Below, in pieces: positions 57,217-64,000 of a DNA stretch of 64,000 nucleotides (position 1 is the stretch's first letter; every line of letters begins with the position of its first letter). This stretch comes from an uncultured Pelagibacteraceae bacterium. GTDB taxonomy: Bacteria > Pseudomonadota > Alphaproteobacteria > Pelagibacterales > Pelagibacteraceae. The stretch is from the NCBI GenBank assembly GCA_902597055.1, contig CACJWG010000002.1:1-64000 (forward strand), read 5' to 3'. A program made the translations under genes and the position numbers. The notes below the pieces were generated by a model. That model saw only the letters and a list, made by a program, of their open reading frames with translations, searched no databases and was not told the origin of the DNA.

Positions 57217-57933
57217 ATGTCAGGAAAATATTTAATATTCGGTGCGACAGGTTCTATCGGCTCAAATTTATCAAAAATGATGGCTGAAAATAATGAAGAT
57301 GTTCAGCTAATTGGAAGAGATGAAGAAAGCTTAAAAAATATTTCTTCTGAAACAGGTTGCAAATATACCGTTGTGGACGTTCTTGACACTACAAAAATTG
57401 AAAGTTTAAAAAATGAGTTTGCTAATGAAGAAATTAAAGGAATTGCATATTGTGTAGGTTCAATAGACCTTAAGCCAATTAGAATGGTAAAAAAAGAAGA
57501 CTTTCAAAAGTGTTTTGATTTAAACTTTTACCCAATCGTAGAAACAATCAAAAATTTTCAAGAAAGTTTAAAAAAGAATAAAGGCTCTGTAGTAATTTTT
57601 TCAACAGTTGCTGTCAGAAGAGGGTTCACAAATCACAGTATCATTGCATCTGTAAAAGGGGCTTTGGAGGGATTGACTGTATCTTTAGCCGCAGAGTTTG
57701 CTCCAAATATAAGAGTAAATTGTATTGCGCCTAGTTTAACTAAATCCAAAATTGCTGAACCAATGCTTAAGAATAAATTAATTGCTGAAGGTATAGCAAA
57801 AGCACACCCAATGAAAAGAATAGGTGAAGGTAAAGATGCTGCAGCAATGGCAAAGTTTTTACTAACTGATGAAAGTTCCTGGATAACAGGTCAAATAATA
57901 GGTGTGGACGGTGGAAGATCAAAATTAACTTGA
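57217..57933 (+). CDS. Short-chain dehydrogenase/reductase-like protein lacking catalytic Tyr
   Basis: A 238-residue Rossmann protein with the nucleotide site FGATGSIGSNLSKM (about residues 7-20) and the C-terminal SSWITGQIIGVDGG typical of SDRs. The Lys is present in IASVKGALEGL, but the residue four before it, normally the catalytic Tyr, is Ile. It may be a reductase with an altered mechanism or a non-catalytic binding protein. It lies divergent from the photolyase-related gene, a common SDR partner in marine light-responsive loci. Confidence 0.85.
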   Translation: MSGKYLIFGATGSIGSNLSKMMAENNEDVQLIGRDEESLKNISSETGCKYTVVDVLDTTKIESLKNEFANEEIKGIAYCVGSIDLKPIRMVKKEDFQKCFDLNFYPIVETIKNFQESLKKNKGSVVIFSTVAVRRGFTNHSIIASVKGALEGLTVSLAAEFAPNIRVNCIAPSLTKSKIAEPMLKNKLIAEGIAKAHPMKRIGEGKDAAAMAKFLLTDESSWITGQIIGVDGGRSKLT

Positions 57934-57986
57934 TCTAAATTATTAAAATACCATTTTTGTAAAAATAATATATTCTTTTTGGTATT

Positions 57987-59666
57987 GTGAACAAATATTC
58001 AGCAGATAAAATTTTTAAAATAGCTTTTGACCATCTCCAAAAAAAAAATTTTGGAAAATCCGCAGGTCTTTTTGAGAAACTCATAAGTGTTTATCCAGAA
58101 AATTTATCTATACTTAGAAATTTAATTAATTGTTATATGCAATTGGGGCAATTTGAAAAAGCGGAAACTTACATAAAAAAGCTGATTATTATTAAACCGG
58201 ATGAACCTTATGTATATCAAACTCTTGCATCTGTCTTAAAAGATCAAGATAAATTGGAAGAAGCAGAATTAGTTATTAATCAGGGTTTAAAAAATAAATT
58301 AATTAATGAAAAATGGGAAATTCAAAAAAATTTTTTTTTTCCTAAAATTCCATTCAATAGGAATGAAATTAAAAAATATAGACAAAAAATAAAAGAGGAA
58401 ATTGAAAAAATATTAAATATAAATTTCCAGACAAAACTAGATTACGACAAAGATCAGATAATTGTCCCACCTCATGTTGATCTATCCTATAGTGATCATG
58501 ATAATCTAGAATTGAATAAAAAAAACGTGCTAGCCTTTAAGAAATTGTTTGGAGTACTAAATGATGAATATTTCTCTAAAAGAAAAATTCAAGGAAAAAT
58601 AAGAATTGGAGTGATATCAGAATTTTTTACTGATCATACAATTGGTAAACTCTATAAAGATATTATTTTCAGTCTTGATAAAAATAAGTTTGAAACTTTT
58701 ATTTTTCATTCTCAAAAAACTTATCCTGGTGAAATATTTAATGAATTCAAAAAAAAAGAAGAAGAGGGCATTTTAAAAAATGAGTTACTTCCAATAAAGC
58801 TTTTTGAAAAAATAAATGTTATAAAAAATTTTGAGTTTGACATAATTTTTTATCCAGACATAGGTCTTTCTATAGAGTTTTATTATCTTGCTCTAATGAG
58901 ATTGGCAAGATATCAAATTACTACTTTTGGACACCCAGAAACAACTGGTAGTAAATCTATTGATTATTATTTGATCTCTAAAAACTGTGTCAATAAAAAT
59001 ACTCAAAAACACTACTCTGAAAAATTACTTTTGATGAATTATCTGCCAATGGTTTACCCTAAGCCAATAGTTAAAAAAAAACTTTCTAAAAATGATCTTC
59101 AAAGGAAAAACATTTATTCTTGTCCACAAACTTTATTTAAAATTCATCCAGATTTTGATCAAATAATTTTTGATATAATTGAAATGGATAAAAAAGCGAT
59201 TGTATATTTGATTAAAGATAGAAACAAAGTATGGTATAAAAAATTAATAAACCGATTAAGTAACAACAACAAATATGACCCAACAAGAATAATATTTCTA
59301 GATCCTCTAAATTACGAGGATTATCTTCTACATATTGGAAAGGCCTCTGTTCTACTCGATCCAATTTATTATGGAGCAGGAAATTCTTTTTTTGAGTCAA
59401 TGCTTTTTGGTACTCCTACTATCACATTTCCAACCGATCATATTAAATCAAGATTAGTGTTGGGTGCCTATAAACAAATGGAAATCGCAGATCCTCCAAT
59501 TGCAAAAGATATTAAGAATTATGTTGATTTAGCTGTTCATTATGCGAACAGAGATGACATCGGTAAATTAAAAAAAATTTATCAAGAAGCTGCAGAAAAA
59601 AAATTGTTTAATACAAAAGAAGCAGGTGAGGAGTTCAATAGGATTTTATTAAATTTATTTAAATAG
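57987..59666 (+). CDS. TPR protein with OGT/SPINDLY-like glycosyltransferase domain
   Basis: A 559-residue protein. Residues about 8-100 contain three TPR-like helical pairs (FAKAETYIKKL-type spacing). The C-terminal part (about 200-555) resembles the GT41/SPINDLY family: RIGVISEFFTDHTIGKL at the first half and LLDPIYYGAGNSFFESMLFG with FPTDHIKSRL in the second. These suggest UDP-sugar transfer to proteins or surface carbohydrates. It starts with GTG at 57987 and ends overlapping folD convergently by 8 bases. Confidence 0.75.
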   Translation: MNKYSADKIFKIAFDHLQKKNFGKSAGLFEKLISVYPENLSILRNLINCYMQLGQFEKAETYIKKLIIIKPDEPYVYQTLASVLKDQDKLEEAELVINQGLKNKLINEKWEIQKNFFFPKIPFNRNEIKKYRQKIKEEIEKILNINFQTKLDYDKDQIIVPPHVDLSYSDHDNLELNKKNVLAFKKLFGVLNDEYFSKRKIQGKIRIGVISEFFTDHTIGKLYKDIIFSLDKNKFETFIFHSQKTYPGEIFNEFKKKEEEGILKNELLPIKLFEKINVIKNFEFDIIFYPDIGLSIEFYYLALMRLARYQITTFGHPETTGSKSIDYYLISKNCVNKNTQKHYSEKLLLMNYLPMVYPKPIVKKKLSKNDLQRKNIYSCPQTLFKIHPDFDQIIFDIIEMDKKAIVYLIKDRNKVWYKKLINRLSNNNKYDPTRIIFLDPLNYEDYLLHIGKASVLLDPIYYGAGNSFFESMLFGTPTITFPTDHIKSRLVLGAYKQMEIADPPIAKDIKNYVDLAVHYANRDDIGKLKKIYQEAAEKKLFNTKEAGEEFNRILLNLFK

Positions 59667-60507
59667 TTTTAACTCTCTTAAAACAATCTATTGTATTTTT
59701 TATCAAGCATGCAATTGTCATCGGACCAACTCCACCAGGAACTGGCGTTAATGCTTTAGCCTTTTTTGAAACTTGTTCAAAATCCACATCTCCAACTATA
59801 CCTTCGTCAGTTTTATTTATACCGACATCAATAATTATGGCATCTTTTTTTATCCAATCACCTTTTACCAATTTTGGAATACCTACAGCGGCAATAATTA
59901 TATCTGCCATAAGGCATTCTGATTTAAGATTTTTTGTTTTAGAATGAGTGATTGTAACAGTACAATTTTCTTTAAGAAGTAATTGTGCCATTGGTTTTCC
60001 ATTTAAGTTAGATCTGCCAATAATTACAGCTTTTTTACCACTTAAATTTGGTTCAATTTTTTTTAATAAAAGATAACACCCGAGCGGTGTGCAGGGTATT
60101 GAGCTTTCATAACCAGATGATAAATTTCCTACGTTAATAGGATGAAAACCGTCAACATCTTTACTAGGTATGATTGCTTCGATCACTTTTTTTTTGTTAA
60201 TATGCTTTGGAAGGGGCAACTGAACAAGGATCCCAGATACTGAGTTATCCCTATTTAAATCATTTATTTTTTGTAAAATAGTTTTTTCATCAACATCATT
60301 TGGATACCTTATAACATGAGAATTTAAACCAACTTCATTAGCAGATTTTTCTTTATTTCGAACATAGATTTGGCTCGGTGCAAGCTCACCTATTAATATT
60401 ACGGTTAAACCAGGTACATTATTAAACTTTTTTTTTAATTCAATAACTTCATCTTTAAGTTTTAGTCTAAGTGAGGCTGCCTCTTTTTTTCCATCAATTA
60501 AAATCAT
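59659..60507 (-). CDS. folD: Bifunctional methylenetetrahydrofolate dehydrogenase/cyclohydrolase
   Basis: Interconverts methylene-, methenyl- and formyl-THF. The signature PSQIYVRNKEKSANEVG contains the conserved Tyr-Lys pair (about residues 52-56). VQLPLPKHI, DVDGFHPINVG and the NADP site VIGRSNLNGKPMA are intact. 282 residues is normal. It could help recycle the methyl-THF released by DmdA into the one-carbon pool. Confidence 0.97.
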   Translation of the reverse strand: MILIDGKKEAASLRLKLKDEVIELKKKFNNVPGLTVILIGELAPSQIYVRNKEKSANEVGLNSHVIRYPNDVDEKTILQKINDLNRDNSVSGILVQLPLPKHINKKKVIEAIIPSKDVDGFHPINVGNLSSGYESSIPCTPLGCYLLLKKIEPNLSGKKAVIIGRSNLNGKPMAQLLLKENCTVTITHSKTKNLKSECLMADIIIAAVGIPKLVKGDWIKKDAIIIDVGINKTDEGIVGDVDFEQVSKKAKALTPVPGGVGPMTIACLIKNTIDCFKRVKTI

Positions 60508-60508
60508 T

Positions 60509-60796
60509 TTATAAAATTGGTCTTATATAGTATTCCATACACATTTGCATAATCCATATCAACATAAGTAATATTACAGGTGAAATATCAAATGCTCCAA
60601 GATTTGGTAAAAAGGTTCTTATTCTATTAAGGAAAGGTTCGGTCATCCGATAAGTAAAGTCTAAAAGTGAATAAACAAATCTATTTCCGGTATTAATTAT
60701 ATTAAAAGCAACTAACCAACTTAAAATGACATTTGCAATTACTACATATGAGTAATACTTGAGAATTGTCATAACGACTATGTAAATTATAATCAT
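60509..60796 (-). CDS. YggT family membrane protein
   Basis: A 95-residue protein with two long hydrophobic segments (about residues 2-26 and 70-92) and the YggT pattern FTYRMTEPFLNRIRTFLPNLGAFDISPV. YggT-like proteins have been linked to osmotic tolerance and membrane organisation in other organisms. It overlaps the MscS-type channel gene by four bases and is one base from folD. Confidence 0.9.
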   Translation of the reverse strand: MIIIYIVVMTILKYYSYVVIANVILSWLVAFNIINTGNRFVYSLLDFTYRMTEPFLNRIRTFLPNLGAFDISPVILLMLIWIMQMCMEYYIRPIL

Positions 60797-61878
60797 TTTT
60801 TTTCTACGTAAATTGATTGACTAGGAAACGCAAACGATGCTTTATTAGTTTCTACAATTTCCTTTATACCAATTGCTAATCTTTCCTTAACTTTAAGCCA
60901 CTCAATCCAGCTATCTGTTTGTGTAAAACATCTCACATACATGTCTATTGAGCTATCCGAAAATTTATCTACTCTTACAGCTAAGCCAACTTTTGTGTCA
61001 AAATCTTTGCTTTCTTTAATAAAATTTTCAATTTGGTCCCGTACATTTTTTAATTGCTCGATGGTAGTGTCGTACTGAAGTGTTATTGTCCAGCTTATAA
61101 GCCAGTTTGTGGTTTGGCTTATGTTTATTACAGCGTTTTCAGCAAATTGAAAATTGGGTATTATAGCCAATGATTTATCAAACTTTCTTATAGTAGTTGA
61201 TCTAAATCCAATTTTTTCAACAATGCCTTCTATTGTGCCTTCAACTAAAATCCAGTCACCCATTTTAAATCTTTTTTCAACAAGTACTAAAATCCCTGAA
61301 ATCAAGTTTTTAAATAAGTCTTGTGCACCGAGTGCTACCGCAACACCGAATAAACCTAGTCCTGCTATAATTGGACCGATCTTAATTCCCCATAATTCTA
61401 ATACAGCGGCAGCTCCAAGTATAAAAATAAGTATTTTTAAAGATTTAATTATCCAGCCAATTAATTCACGTGTTAAAATTCTATCTAGTCCACTTAAGAT
61501 ATAAGAAATTGGTTCTATTATCTGATGAATAATCCAGAACAATAATATGGTAATCAATGTTCTATTAACAGTATCAACGAATGAACTAGTTTCATCACTA
61601 AATGTCATATAATAACTTGCAAAAAAGAAACCTAACACTATTGGCAAAAATCTTGCTGGGCCAACTAAAGATTTAACGAATGTATCATCTAATTTATTAG
61701 TTGTTTTTTTTGATATAACTTCCAATTTTTTAAGAATTAGTTTGCTAATAAGGCCTCTGAAAATTAAGAATACTAAAAAAATTCCTAAACCAATAAGAAT
61801 TTGACCAATATCAATTCCAAGAATTCCCTGGTCCCAAACCGAAATAAATAGATCTTTAAAATTTATAAAAACTTCCAT
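60793..61878 (-). CDS. Small-conductance mechanosensitive channel (MscS family)
   Basis: A 361-residue membrane protein. Several N-terminal helices (about residues 20-165) lead to the pore helix region GLGLFGVAVALGAQDLFKNL and the beta domain GDWILVEGTIEGIVEKIGFR, the central MscS signature. It releases solutes on hypo-osmotic shock. The adjacent YggT gene suggests a shared osmotic-stress role. Confidence 0.93.
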   Translation of the reverse strand: MEVFINFKDLFISVWDQGILGIDIGQILIGLGIFLVFLIFRGLISKLILKKLEVISKKTTNKLDDTFVKSLVGPARFLPIVLGFFFASYYMTFSDETSSFVDTVNRTLITILLFWIIHQIIEPISYILSGLDRILTRELIGWIIKSLKILIFILGAAAVLELWGIKIGPIIAGLGLFGVAVALGAQDLFKNLISGILVLVEKRFKMGDWILVEGTIEGIVEKIGFRSTTIRKFDKSLAIIPNFQFAENAVINISQTTNWLISWTITLQYDTTIEQLKNVRDQIENFIKESKDFDTKVGLAVRVDKFSDSSIDMYVRCFTQTDSWIEWLKVKERLAIGIKEIVETNKASFAFPSQSIYVEKK

Positions 61879-61880
61879 AA

Positions 61881-62579
61881 CTAAATTTTATATAATAAAA
61901 ATTCTTCTTCACCAGGATTAAATAAGAAGATTTTCTTCCATTTTAGCTCATTTAATACTGATGAAGATTTTTCACCTATGCACATTAAATTGGTTTTCAT
62001 CCAATAATCGTCCAGCTCGTACTTTTTAATCAAATTTAAAAAACTTACTGCACTATTTTGAGAATAAATATAGACAATATCAGGAATTTTTTTTTTAAGT
62101 TCACTTAAAAAATCAGAACTTAAACTCTCGATGTGAGAAACGCTATAACTAATTAATCTTTGAACATTCAAACCTTCTTTAATAAGGTCTTTATCCAGAT
62201 CGTATGAAACTACTTCACCACTAATATATAAAATCTTCTCAGTTTTTTTTTCTAAATTTTGCAAAATTAATTCCCTCAAATTCTTTACGTTTCCACCGGC
62301 CGAAAATGTATTATGAAAACCTTTTTGTTTTGCAGTTTTTTCTGTTGCATCTCCAACACAAAAACATAAAATATTTTTATCAAAATCCTTGGTATCTAAA
62401 TTTCTAATTGCATTTGAGCTTGTAAAAACGAGGATTTTATATTCTGAAGCATTAAGTTTAGGATAGTTTAGTTTATTTATTTTAATTAAAGGGAGATGAG
62501 ACACAGTAAAACCCTTATCTTTAAATCTCTTTATAAGTTCTATTGAATCCTCTAAAGGTCTAGTTAACAAAACATGCAT
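61881..62579 (-). CDS. hemD: Uroporphyrinogen-III synthase
   Basis: A 232-residue protein with the divergent HemD fold: N-terminal LLTRPLEDSIELIKRF, the central LVFTSSNAIRNL-like KILVFTSSNAIRN segment and the late IVYIYSQNSAVSFL. It cyclises hydroxymethylbilane. HemD is poorly conserved, but position directly after hemC (one base) supports the call. Confidence 0.9.
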   Translation of the reverse strand: MHVLLTRPLEDSIELIKRFKDKGFTVSHLPLIKINKLNYPKLNASEYKILVFTSSNAIRNLDTKDFDKNILCFCVGDATEKTAKQKGFHNTFSAGGNVKNLRELILQNLEKKTEKILYISGEVVSYDLDKDLIKEGLNVQRLISYSVSHIESLSSDFLSELKKKIPDIVYIYSQNSAVSFLNLIKKYELDDYWMKTNLMCIGEKSSSVLNELKWKKIFLFNPGEEEFLLYKI

Positions 62580-63479
62580 TTATTTATCCATCTCGAACTG
62601 TTTTTTTAAATCATCACCGGCTTTTTTAGCAATTTTCATCGCTTCTTCAATTTTACATTCGTCTTTATAAGTAAATTTTTTATTTCCATCATCAGAAAAT
62701 AATTCAGCTATAATGTTTACATTCTTATCTTTTACATTAGCATATATACCTGCTGCAGTGTTGCAGTCACCCTCTAAAACACTTAAAATTTTTCTTTCAA
62801 CTTTAGCTTCAATTGAAGTTTCAAAATGGTTAATTTTTGAAAGGATGCTATTTAATTTATCATCTTTTTCTCTAGACTGTATAACAATTGTTCCTTGGCC
62901 AGCTGGAGGAACTATTTTCTTACATTCAAAAACTTCTGATATTCTGTTTTCTATAGATAGAGAAAATAGACCAGCCTTTGCTAAAATAATCGAGTCATAT
63001 TGATCTTCATCTAATTTTTTTATTCTGGTATCAATATTTCCTCTGATTAATTTAAATTTTAAGTCTGGTCTTAAATGTCTTAACTGAAATTCTCTTCTTA
63101 ATGAAGAGGTACCAATTACTGAATTTTTTTTAATTTTATTAAGTGTTAAGTTTTCTTTATTTATTAAAACCTCTTCAGGATCATTTCTCTTAAGAAAACA
63201 CTCAATCCTTAGACCTTGGGTTTTAACGGATGGAACATCTTTTAAAGAGTGAACAGCTAAATCAATATTTTTATTTAAAAGTTCCTTTTCAATATTTTTT
63301 ATGAATTCCCCTTTGCCACCGATCTCACTAGTTCTTCTATCTAAAACTAAATCACCCTCTGTTGTGATCTTTTTTATTTCTATTTCTATATCAAGTTCTT
63401 TAAGAAAAGCTTTTTTTGCGATTTCAGCATATTTCAATGCCAATTTACTTCCTCGAGAACCAATTATAAGTTTTTCCAT
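62580..63479 (-). CDS. hemC: Porphobilinogen deaminase (hydroxymethylbilane synthase)
   Basis: Polymerises four porphobilinogens in heme synthesis. The N-terminal IGSRGSKLALKYAE, the DLAVHSLKDVPS loop and the dipyrromethane-binding Cys in LEGDCNTAAG (about residue 241) are all present. 299 residues is normal. It is divergent from tsaD, an order common in alphaproteobacteria. The 51-base gap should hold both promoters. Confidence 0.97.
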   Translation of the reverse strand: MEKLIIGSRGSKLALKYAEIAKKAFLKELDIEIEIKKITTEGDLVLDRRTSEIGGKGEFIKNIEKELLNKNIDLAVHSLKDVPSVKTQGLRIECFLKRNDPEEVLINKENLTLNKIKKNSVIGTSSLRREFQLRHLRPDLKFKLIRGNIDTRIKKLDEDQYDSIILAKAGLFSLSIENRISEVFECKKIVPPAGQGTIVIQSREKDDKLNSILSKINHFETSIEAKVERKILSVLEGDCNTAAGIYANVKDKNVNIIAELFSDDGNKKFTYKDECKIEEAMKIAKKAGDDLKKQFEMDK

Positions 63480-63530
63480 TTATTTAATTTTTTTTATTTT
63501 TAGAATAAATTATATTAATAAAAACCTTTT

Positions 63531-64000
63531 ATGAAAAAAAAAATAATCATTATTGGCATAGAAACTAGTTGTGATGAGACAGCTGTATCAATATTGAGAG
63601 ATAATGGAAAAAATAGACCTGAAATTTTATCAAGTGTTGTTTCGAGTCAATTCGAAGTTCATAAAAATTTTGGTGGAGTAGTACCAGATTTAGCTGCAAG
63701 GGCGCATCTTGACAAAATTGACATTATGACAAAAAAAGCTTTAAAGATTAGTAAGGTAAGTTTAAAAAATATAGACGCTGTAGCGGCGACAGCTGGACCC
63801 GGTTTGGTTGTTTGTCTGTCGGTTGGTTTAAATTTTGCCAAGGCTTTATCTTTATCTCTAAAAAAACCTTTAATAGCAATTAATCATTTAGAGGGACATG
63901 CATTGAGTCCAAAATTAAATTTTAACATAAAATATCCATATCTTCTTTTTTTAATATCGGGTGGACATACGCAATATTTAACTGTGAATAAATTAGGTAA
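63531..64000 (+). CDS. tsaD: tRNA N6-adenosine threonylcarbamoyltransferase (partial)
   Basis: The first 156 codons of TsaD are present and the gene runs off the window. It begins MKKKIIIIGIETSCDETAVS; the metal-binding His pair is in NHLEGHAL (about residues 117-124), with SGGHTQYL following. It transfers the threonylcarbamoyl group to A37 of ANN-decoding tRNAs. Divergent from hemC. Confidence 0.97.
   Translation, partial: MKKKIIIIGIETSCDETAVSILRDNGKNRPEILSSVVSSQFEVHKNFGGVVPDLAARAHLDKIDIMTKKALKISKVSLKNIDAVAATAGPGLVVCLSVGLNFAKALSLSLKKPLIAINHLEGHALSPKLNFNIKYPYLLFLISGGHTQYLTVNKLG

Noticed and set aside
1-64000. CRISPR array, IS element, prophage or integrative element
   Set aside because: No spaced direct repeats, transposase, integrase or terminal repeats seen; gene content is core throughout.

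Overview
The window looks like chromosomal DNA of a SAR11 (Candidatus Pelagibacter-type) alphaproteobacterium. It is very AT-rich and densely packed, with most neighbouring genes overlapping or only a few bases apart. It carries a close match to DmdA (DMSP demethylase) and typical alphaproteobacterial gene blocks: mdh-sucCDAB-lpd, sdhCDAB, ccmCDEFGH and hemCD/tsaD. I see no rRNA, tRNA, CRISPR array, insertion sequence or phage module.

Layout. (1) 48-4664, minus strand: a putative HTH protein, a PrsW-type membrane protease, a pentameric ligand-gated ion channel (pLGIC) homologue and priA. Opposite them, at 4799-5007, are two translationally coupled mini-genes; the second encodes a secreted peptide of about 21 residues with two cysteines. 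(2) 5444-31321, minus strand: an almost gap-free 26-kb run. In transcription order it holds ffh, rpsP, trmD, rplS, leuCDB, a DMSP-demethylation block (dmdC-like, dmdB-like, alpha/beta hydrolase, dmdA), asd, sdhCDAB, mmsA, mdh, sucCDAB and lpd. It joins sulfur and carbon acquisition from DMSP to the TCA cycle, leucine synthesis and protein targeting. A structured leader precedes ffh. (3) 31479-33202, plus strand: dapF-ftsY, head to head with ffh. (4) 33209-44459, minus strand: an organic-acid block with an FMN hydroxyacid oxidase, an aminotransferase, a GlcD/D-lactate-dehydrogenase-type flavoprotein, a D-2-hydroxyacid dehydrogenase, a TRAP transporter (P, Q, M), an amidase, a 59-residue membrane peptide, an EamA permease and an alpha/beta hydrolase. 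A strong terminator lies between the TRAP P and Q genes. (5) 44469-49584, minus strand: a PagL-like lipid A deacylase, ccmH-G-F-E-D-C and hspQ. (6) 49663-52901: yciB and a DUF2794 gene (plus), a BI-1/YccA protein (minus), an aldo/keto reductase and an IalB-like protein (plus). (7) 52910-59666: argG and a light-damage repair neighbourhood (an unusual photolyase-like protein, DUF2256, DUF393, a photolyase-related PF04244 protein and an SDR), then a TPR-glycosyltransferase. (8) 59659-64000: folD, yggT, an MscS channel, hemD and hemC on the minus strand, and the start of tsaD on the plus strand, cut by the window edge.

The items most worth following up are the channel/protease/regulator/secreted-peptide locus at 2.0-5.0 kb, the structured ffh leader at about 31.32-31.42 kb, the DMSP block embedded in the TCA array, and the unusual photolyase pair at 54.1-57.2 kb.
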